Source: Mimachlamys varia
Lineage: Eukaryota > Mollusca > Bivalvia > Pectinida > Pectinidae
Reading direction: 5' to 3'
Length of the DNA stretch: 64,000 bases
NCBI GenBank assembly: GCA_947623455.1
Contig: OX392527.1
Span: forward strand, 8,552,001 to 8,616,000
Both the position numbers and the translations under genes were made by a program. Numbering within the stretch: position 1 is the stretch's first letter; every line of letters begins with the position of its first letter. Positions 59,601 through 64,000 of the stretch are shown here, in pieces. The notes beneath the pieces are model-generated. The model saw only the letters and a program-made list of their open reading frames with translations, searched no databases and was not told where the DNA came from.

Positions 59601-61763
59601 GCGAAATGTTTGCACAGCTTGACAGAAAAAGGGAGGGCATTTGTTTGGAGCAAAGAATGTGAGGAGGCTTTTCACGAACTAAAGCAGCGACTAGTCCGCG
59701 CCCCCATTCTCGCTCATCCCGATTTCGCAAAGCCCTTCATTCTGGACACAGATGCCAGCAATGCAGCAATAGGAGCAGTGCTTTCACAGGAGTTTGACGG
59801 CCAAGAAAAGGTGATCGCATACGCAAGTCGCACCTTGACCAAGGCAGAGCGCCAGTATTGTGTGACAAGAAAGGAGCTTTTGGCGATAATTGCTTTTGTT
59901 AAACTTTTCCGGCACTACCTTTATGGCAGGAAGTTTAAAGTCAGGACTGATCATGGATCGCTGCGATGGCTGCTCAATTTCAAAAACCCAGAGGGACAGC
60001 TAGCTAGATGGCTTGAGATCATTGGGGCCTACGACATAGAGATAGAGCACAGAGCAGGTGCTAAGCACCAGAACGCAGATGCTTTGAGTAGAGTGCCATG
60101 CAAGCAGTGTGGGTTCGAACCTGACTGGGAGAAAACAAAAGAAACTGTCAACAAAGTATCGGGCAAAGGCGGAGAATATGGGGAAGCCGGAGTTGGTGAC
60201 GAAGAAAGTGCACTGTCTTTGAAAAGTTGCCAGGATAAGGATAGTGATATCCAAACCGTAAAGGAATGGTTGGAGCAAGGGAGTCGACCATCTTACAGGG
60301 ATACTAGAGGTAACAATTTCGTGGTCAAGTCGTTGTGGTCACAATGGGACAAGCTCGTTGTCGAAGCAGGGCTGCTTTGTCGAAGGTGGGAGGACATGGA
60401 CACCAAGAAGACCTGGCTACAAGGTATTGTACCTAGAACAGAGCGTAGACATGTCTTGCAGCAATGTCACGACTCAAAAACATCTGGTCATCTTGGTCTG
60501 AGGAAAACCATTGCGAAGATCAGGCAACGGTATTACTGGCCAGGATTACAAGCGGACACCAGAAGCTATGTAGCGGGTTGTGAGCACTGCACAAAAAGGA
60601 AAAGTCCATTGAAGACGAAGCGCGCACCTATGGGGATTGTCCATTCGGGATCACCTATGGAAAGAATTGCTACTGATATCCTTGGAGAACTGCCTGAAAC
60701 AGATGCTGGCAATCGCTATATCCTAGTAGTCAGTGACTACTATACCAAATGGACGGAAAGTTTTGCCATGCCAAACATGGAGGCACGAACGGTGGCTAGA
60801 ATAATTGTGGAGGAGGTCGTTGCACGGTTTGGGGTGCCTCAGTATATACATTCGGACCAGGGGAAGCAATTTGAAGGGAAGCTGTTCAGGGAGATGTGCC
60901 AGTTGTTACACATTAACAAGACAAGGACAACGCCCTATCATCCGCAGTCTGACGGAATGGTGGAGCGCTTCAACAAAACCCTGGCGACAATGCTTAGCGC
61001 CTACGTCAATGAGCACCATTCCGACTGGGACACATACATACCATATGTCATGATGGCATATCGGTCTTCCCAGCACGAAACCACAGGGTATACACCAAAT
61101 CAGCTCATGCTAGGTCGTGAAGTTGCTACGCCCTTGGACTTGATGTATGGAATGCCTCGAGTTGCAAAGTCCATCCCTCAACACCAGTGGGTGTGGGAAT
61201 TACAGGAGAGAATGGAAGAGGCTCATTCATTTGTTAGAGAGAAAACAGCTGGGGCCATGCTCAGACAGAAGCAGTATCACGACCAGAAACTAAGCTGGCA
61301 GACCTTTGCACTTGGAGAGATGGTGTACGTGTTCTTTCCTCAGAAGAAGCAGGGGCTATCACCCAAATTGACGAGCTTCTGGCGGGGACCATTCAAAGTG
61401 TTAGGCAAGTGCTCTGACTTGACTTATAAAGTCAATTGTGGACCAAGAGGGAAACCACAGGTGATTCATGTAGACCGTATGCGCAAGAAGCTAGGTCAGC
61501 ATTTGAGGGGTGAAGAGAGGGGTGGTCAAAATCAGACTACGGTAGGTGGCAATGGGGTCGATGAAACTGACCACGAACCAAAAGCGTCAGGAAATGATAA
61601 GCTTGTAGAATCTCGGGGATTTGAATCTGACATAGATGATATAAGCAGTGATAGTTCAGACATTGAATCTCGAACTGACCGTGCTCGGCGGCGACGACCA
61701 CCAAATTGGATGAAAGACTATGTACGATATTGCTCGAGCAACGCCAGAGAGATATTTGTTTAG
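56610..61763 (+). CDS. Gag-Pol polyprotein of the gypsy element (1,717 residues, uninterrupted)
   Basis: One frame without frameshift encodes gag, protease, RT, RNase H and integrase. Start taken at ATG 56610 (MEMETVNEE). Gag has an N-terminal coiled-coil-like stretch and a CCHC knuckle, C395-x2-C398-x4-H403-x4-C408. Aspartic protease motif DTGAS at D480. RT active site YLDD at 899-902. RNase H begins ILDTDAS with D1046. Integrase has an HHCC finger (H1287, H1294, C1324, C1327) and a D1356, D1416, E1452 triad with the usual 35 residues between the last two. A GPF motif lies near 1593. The tail is acidic then Arg-rich (RARRRRPPNW). All catalytic residues are present, so it looks competent. It makes the particle, copies its RNA and integrates the DNA. 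Confidence 0.95.
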   Translation: MEMETVNEEISQIETQLSLLKLERDRLYESFTHSTPKPPRGEDIDSGVASAQRSGEPRQMSTDLYDTNIPMAGSNLDTMQPDNTQAPEALSPVSSDMGARPMVRFSDVMDCGEPVHITAGGSDWRHVTERRSNRRQLPSPPTIHQTGEPNRTDRHGVRVKPATYDGSGSWKDFKSHFDTCARINKWSTEEKGMYLAVSLRGQAQGVLGDLPEDTRQHYELLVASLEERFAPPSQTELYRVQLRERRQKASETLPEMGQAIRRLSSLAYPTAPREVQETLAKEQFIDALFDSEIRIRIKQSRPVSLNDAIRLAVELEAFNKAEHRRKEGQGHLRVASATDAHQEAQQPVFDEMVKAMKAMQDKLEDLTKDMEHLRANKGHKRQQGANNKFLEDITCYYCKEKGHMRRKCPALKSADAEKHKPGGGTPGKGSSAKRLMTRRERRRMLQNSTRPSIGASAVTDEAGMYVKATIHGTDVKFLVDTGASLSLLSAKLYDRLSHVGRPDLSSVKYTVAAAGGSDLVLSGKGNFTFVLGDQMFTMDMIVAELSIDGILGLDFLKAHGGVVDVNREILSINTQATPLVFQGPFGCFKITALETVSIPPRAEYICPGKVLEAEGMLPKGLGIVEPSERFLKSDRGLVARALVQCKDVIPVRMLNPSDETQIVYGGTMIGELAQVKRVLDVKSSVRTGHNSELQRLRDETIKDLSSEQASDVEQLLDEYRDLFAASNNDLGRTDIVQHTIDTGEARPIKQPARRVPVHMREEVDSLIEDMLERKVIEPSRSPWSSGIVLVKKKDGTTRFCVDYRRLNSVTIKDAYPLPRIDDSLDQLSGNSWFSTLDLCSGYWQVEVEPSDRPKTAFATRKGLFQFRLMPFGLCAAPATFQRLMETVLAGVQWQICLVYLDDIIVVGRTFEDMLSNLRTVFDRLQEAGLKLKPKKCQLFDKRVRFLGHVVSEEGITTDPDKVTAVKEWPTPSNVTELRSFLGLCSYYRRYIHQFSAIAKCLHSLTEKGRAFVWSKECEEAFHELKQRLVRAPILAHPDFAKPFILDTDASNAAIGAVLSQEFDGQEKVIAYASRTLTKAERQYCVTRKELLAIIAFVKLFRHYLYGRKFKVRTDHGSLRWLLNFKNPEGQLARWLEIIGAYDIEIEHRAGAKHQNADALSRVPCKQCGFEPDWEKTKETVNKVSGKGGEYGEAGVGDEESALSLKSCQDKDSDIQTVKEWLEQGSRPSYRDTRGNNFVVKSLWSQWDKLVVEAGLLCRRWEDMDTKKTWLQGIVPRTERRHVLQQCHDSKTSGHLGLRKTIAKIRQRYYWPGLQADTRSYVAGCEHCTKRKSPLKTKRAPMGIVHSGSPMERIATDILGELPETDAGNRYILVVSDYYTKWTESFAMPNMEARTVARIIVEEVVARFGVPQYIHSDQGKQFEGKLFREMCQLLHINKTRTTPYHPQSDGMVERFNKTLATMLSAYVNEHHSDWDTYIPYVMMAYRSSQHETTGYTPNQLMLGREVATPLDLMYGMPRVAKSIPQHQWVWELQERMEEAHSFVREKTAGAMLRQKQYHDQKLSWQTFALGEMVYVFFPQKKQGLSPKLTSFWRGPFKVLGKCSDLTYKVNCGPRGKPQVIHVDRMRKKLGQHLRGEERGGQNQTTVGGNGVDETDHEPKASGNDKLVESRGFESDIDDISSDSSDIESRTDRARRRRPPNWMKDYVRYCSSNAREIFV

Positions 61764-62014
61764 TGTTCTCTCGTTCTGTATAAAGTCAGAGGTCCACTCT
61801 GTGGTGCCCAGTTCTTGGACGAGAAATTTTCCAGTTACCTTGCCTATGCGGCAGGCAGCGCATGGGGAAGGTTGCCTTTGTATTTAATGTCAGCGCATGC
61901 AGCTGCGCCAGCGCTAAGAAGACTGACCATCATCCCATATAAACTACATTTTGTTAGTTTGTTTTATCTGTCACTAAGCAAGTGACAAATACCGCTAATG
62001 CGAGGACGCATTAT

Positions 62015-62030
62015 TTCGAGGGGAGGGTGA
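62015..62030 (+). promoter_or_regulatory. Polypurine tract
   Basis: CGAGGGGAGGGTGA directly before the 3' LTR. Expected primer for plus-strand DNA synthesis. Confidence 0.75.
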
Positions 62031-63091
62031 TGTAATGAAAATCGGTCATGTTTAATTATCATGTAGTTTATTCCCGTATTCGCATTGTCGGTGTTGTTAA
62101 CATGTAAACGAACAGCGTAGATTCACTGTTGCGTTGTGGCTATAAATAGAATAGTGGCGTGCACGTGCTGTCAGACTGTAAACGTTTGGAGGACCAAGAA
62201 GTCTTGTGACGTCACAGAAAAATGGAATAACCTGGTTTACCCCAGAATGGGTTGAGCGAAGGCATATATAAGAGAGAGCTCGCTTCATTCTGGAGGAGAA
62301 CTCCTGACGATTGCGGATAGATCGGCCGACCCAGAATACTACGGAAGCTAGGCAGGTATATATAAGGTCATATATATAATAAAGACTGAATAAGTCTTTG
62401 GGGAAAGACTGGAGAAGTCTTTCGGTTAGCAGTAGTAAAATAGGTCTCTGAAGAAGGGACTGGTGGTCGTGGTTGCCGAGGCAGTCAGGGATCAGACAGC
62501 GATAGGTCTGTAGGGCAGTATTGATACTACAGCTAGCGGTGGTAAGCAGAGGGCTGTTAAGGGGACAGTGCTCTATCGGCCCGTGCGCAGTAGCCGTGTT
62601 GTAGGTACTGTAACAAGTGCTCTGTGCCACTGCGCTGTACAACTGTGTTGAGCAAGTGCGCTGTACAACAGCGCTGAGCAAGTGCGCTGTACAACTGCGC
62701 TGAGCAAGTGCGCTGTACAACTGCGCTGAGCAAGTGCGCTGCTCTAAGGTAAAGCAGTGCGCAGGGGGCGACACTGCGCGGAGGTAATACCTGTTTGTAT
62801 TTGTTAGTTATTGTTACAGTTTGAGAGTGCCGTGGCAAGTAGCACGGCACTGGTTCGTTAATATTAGTGTATATTCTGTTTCACTGGGTTCTCGACATAG
62901 AAATCATTTGTAAATATTACTGATTGGCGTTTGATTGAGAAAGGGTCTATAGTGGTCTAGTAGGTTGACGACGGCTCGCATATAAGTAAATGCGCCACGG
63001 CTACCATTGATAAGCTACCGTTATAAGCACAGCATATCCCGGGGGACACTTGGGACGGACCAGATAGGTACCGACCACGGTGCACGTTACA
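62031..63091 (+). repeat. 3' LTR
   Basis: Same length as the 5' LTR (offset 6,567). No difference noticed by eye, including in the internal 26-bp repeats. Confidence 0.93.
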
Positions 63092-63290
63092 ATTCTAGGG
63101 CTTGCTCTAAATATCATGATTTTCGTGATCGATGTCGACTGCTGACAAACAAACTAACAACACAAGGATTCGAGAGATGCAGGTTGATCAGAACTATAAG
63201 CCAGTTTTATGGTCGCCATATTTGTCTCATTGAGAAATATATATTCGGTATCTTTAAGTAATATAAAGATGGACGTTTTTGAGTATTCTC
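63092..63290 (+). pseudogene. Reverse transcriptase relic, 3' segment
   Basis: Resumes immediately after the gypsy element with SRACSKYHDFRDRCRLLTNK and QGFERCRLI, FYGRH. After a frameshift near 63240 it reads SVSLSNIKMDVFE. It lies colinear with the segments at 54751-55344 and 55441-55463. The split is explained by the two insertions, and frameshifts show it was already dead or died since. Confidence 0.65.
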
Positions 63291-64000
63291 ATTAGTGTGT
63301 TTACTTGTTGTGATTGACAATAATACTCGCTTCTCATTTTAAGAACTTGATGTTTACTTGGATGTGACAAAGATTTACATGACAGATGTCGTTGATGTAG
63401 CAGAAGACGCTTACTCTTACGGAACACCTGGTCTTATTATCTTATATTTTTACAAGGGTCTCCATGTACACATTTCCTTTGTTTAAATTTAATAAGAAAA
63501 TTAATTAACAAAGTCTTTATGTCTATATCAATATCTCCATACCTATAATTATTTAACGCACTTTAAAAATGATTTGTGTAAGTCAACAAGAATCCTTAAT
63601 AAGAAATATTTTTATTGTCGAATGCACCCAACAATAAAACAGGATATTGTTTTATGCGCATGCGAAGGAAGAACACTACAGAAGAACCCGGATGTTGCAT
63701 TCGAAATATACTCGGTCGTGGATGTTGCAGGTAATATTTATGTCTTTTTACACGCCTCCCTTAATACATTTATATCTGGAATGAGTATTACATTTTTGCT
63801 TGACCATTTAACTAAATAAATACATGTATATCAAGCTAATATATTGCATGGCTTTCTTACGACAAAATAATTTTGTCAACCGGTGTCGTGTCTCGTGGCC
63901 AGAAACAATGTGGAATCCATGTTGTTATCATTCGATTATCAGTGTTGCATGTGTGTTCGCAAAGTTCGGCACTGTGCCCACCGTAACATTTATGTCTCCT
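63291..64000. other. Unique sequence to window end
   Basis: No supported gene. A short plus frame at 63574-63819 lacks context. Confidence 0.4.

Larger units (their letters stand above)
55464..63091 (+). mobile_element. Intact Ty3/gypsy LTR retrotransposon (7,628 bp)
   Basis: Two 1,061-bp direct LTRs (55464-56524 and 62031-63091) bracket a single gag-pol frame. The ends are TGTAATG...CGTTACA. The 4-mer ATTC flanks both sides (55460-55463 and 63092-63095), a likely target duplication. The LTRs show no difference in the stretches I compared and have equal length, so insertion looks recent. There is no envelope-like frame. It sits inside the Penelope-like RT relic. Confidence 0.93.

Overview
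This is a eukaryotic (animal) window. It has GT-AG introns, a SEA-domain/mucin-type extracellular gene, a mitochondrial-type gene with a Kozak start and poly(A) signal, an intact Ty3/gypsy LTR retrotransposon, a decayed Penelope-like reverse transcriptase, a tRNA-headed SINE and many foldback/MITE-like insertions. With the extreme load of short tandem repeats (over half of the 64 kb), this suits a marine invertebrate, probably a mollusc or other lophotrochozoan. The phylum is an inference. Most long open frames in the window are by-products of stop-free tandem repeats and are not annotated as genes.

Minus-strand gene, about 33.6 kb down to the left edge. Five exons were found by matching splice sites and codon phase: 20546-20185 (acidic region with a furin-like RARR motif), 13254-13187, 11168-11076 and 10987-10824 (together one SEA domain with the G-SVVV self-cleavage site), and 2105-1 (a Thr/Pro/Glu mucin-like tract that runs off the window). 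Two more exons, 33570-33406 and 4534-4211, are phase-compatible and tentative. All introns except the 88-base one are packed with tandem repeats: units of 31, 22, 15, 28, 51 and 49 bp. The 31-bp array begins exactly at a 5' splice site.

Middle, about 27.4-30.6 kb: the 49-bp satellite is split by a SINE, a broken gypsy integrase, a palindromic MITE and a 34-bp array. From 34.8 to 51 kb there are further arrays of 25, 23, 30 and 24 bp. The 24-bp array is about 9 kb long and contains a 2,903-bp higher-order duplication. No gene is supported between 33.7 and 51.3 kb.

Right part: a two-exon minus-strand gene (52707-51644) encodes a 154-residue protein with a mitochondrial-type N terminus and a helical C terminus. 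From 54.7 to 63.3 kb lies a nested set of mobile elements. A Penelope-like RT relic is interrupted by an 87-bp perfect palindrome with a 9-bp target duplication, and 23 bp further on by an intact, apparently very young gypsy element (55464-63091) with 1,061-bp LTRs. A second tiny perfect palindrome with the same design lies at 38571-38629.
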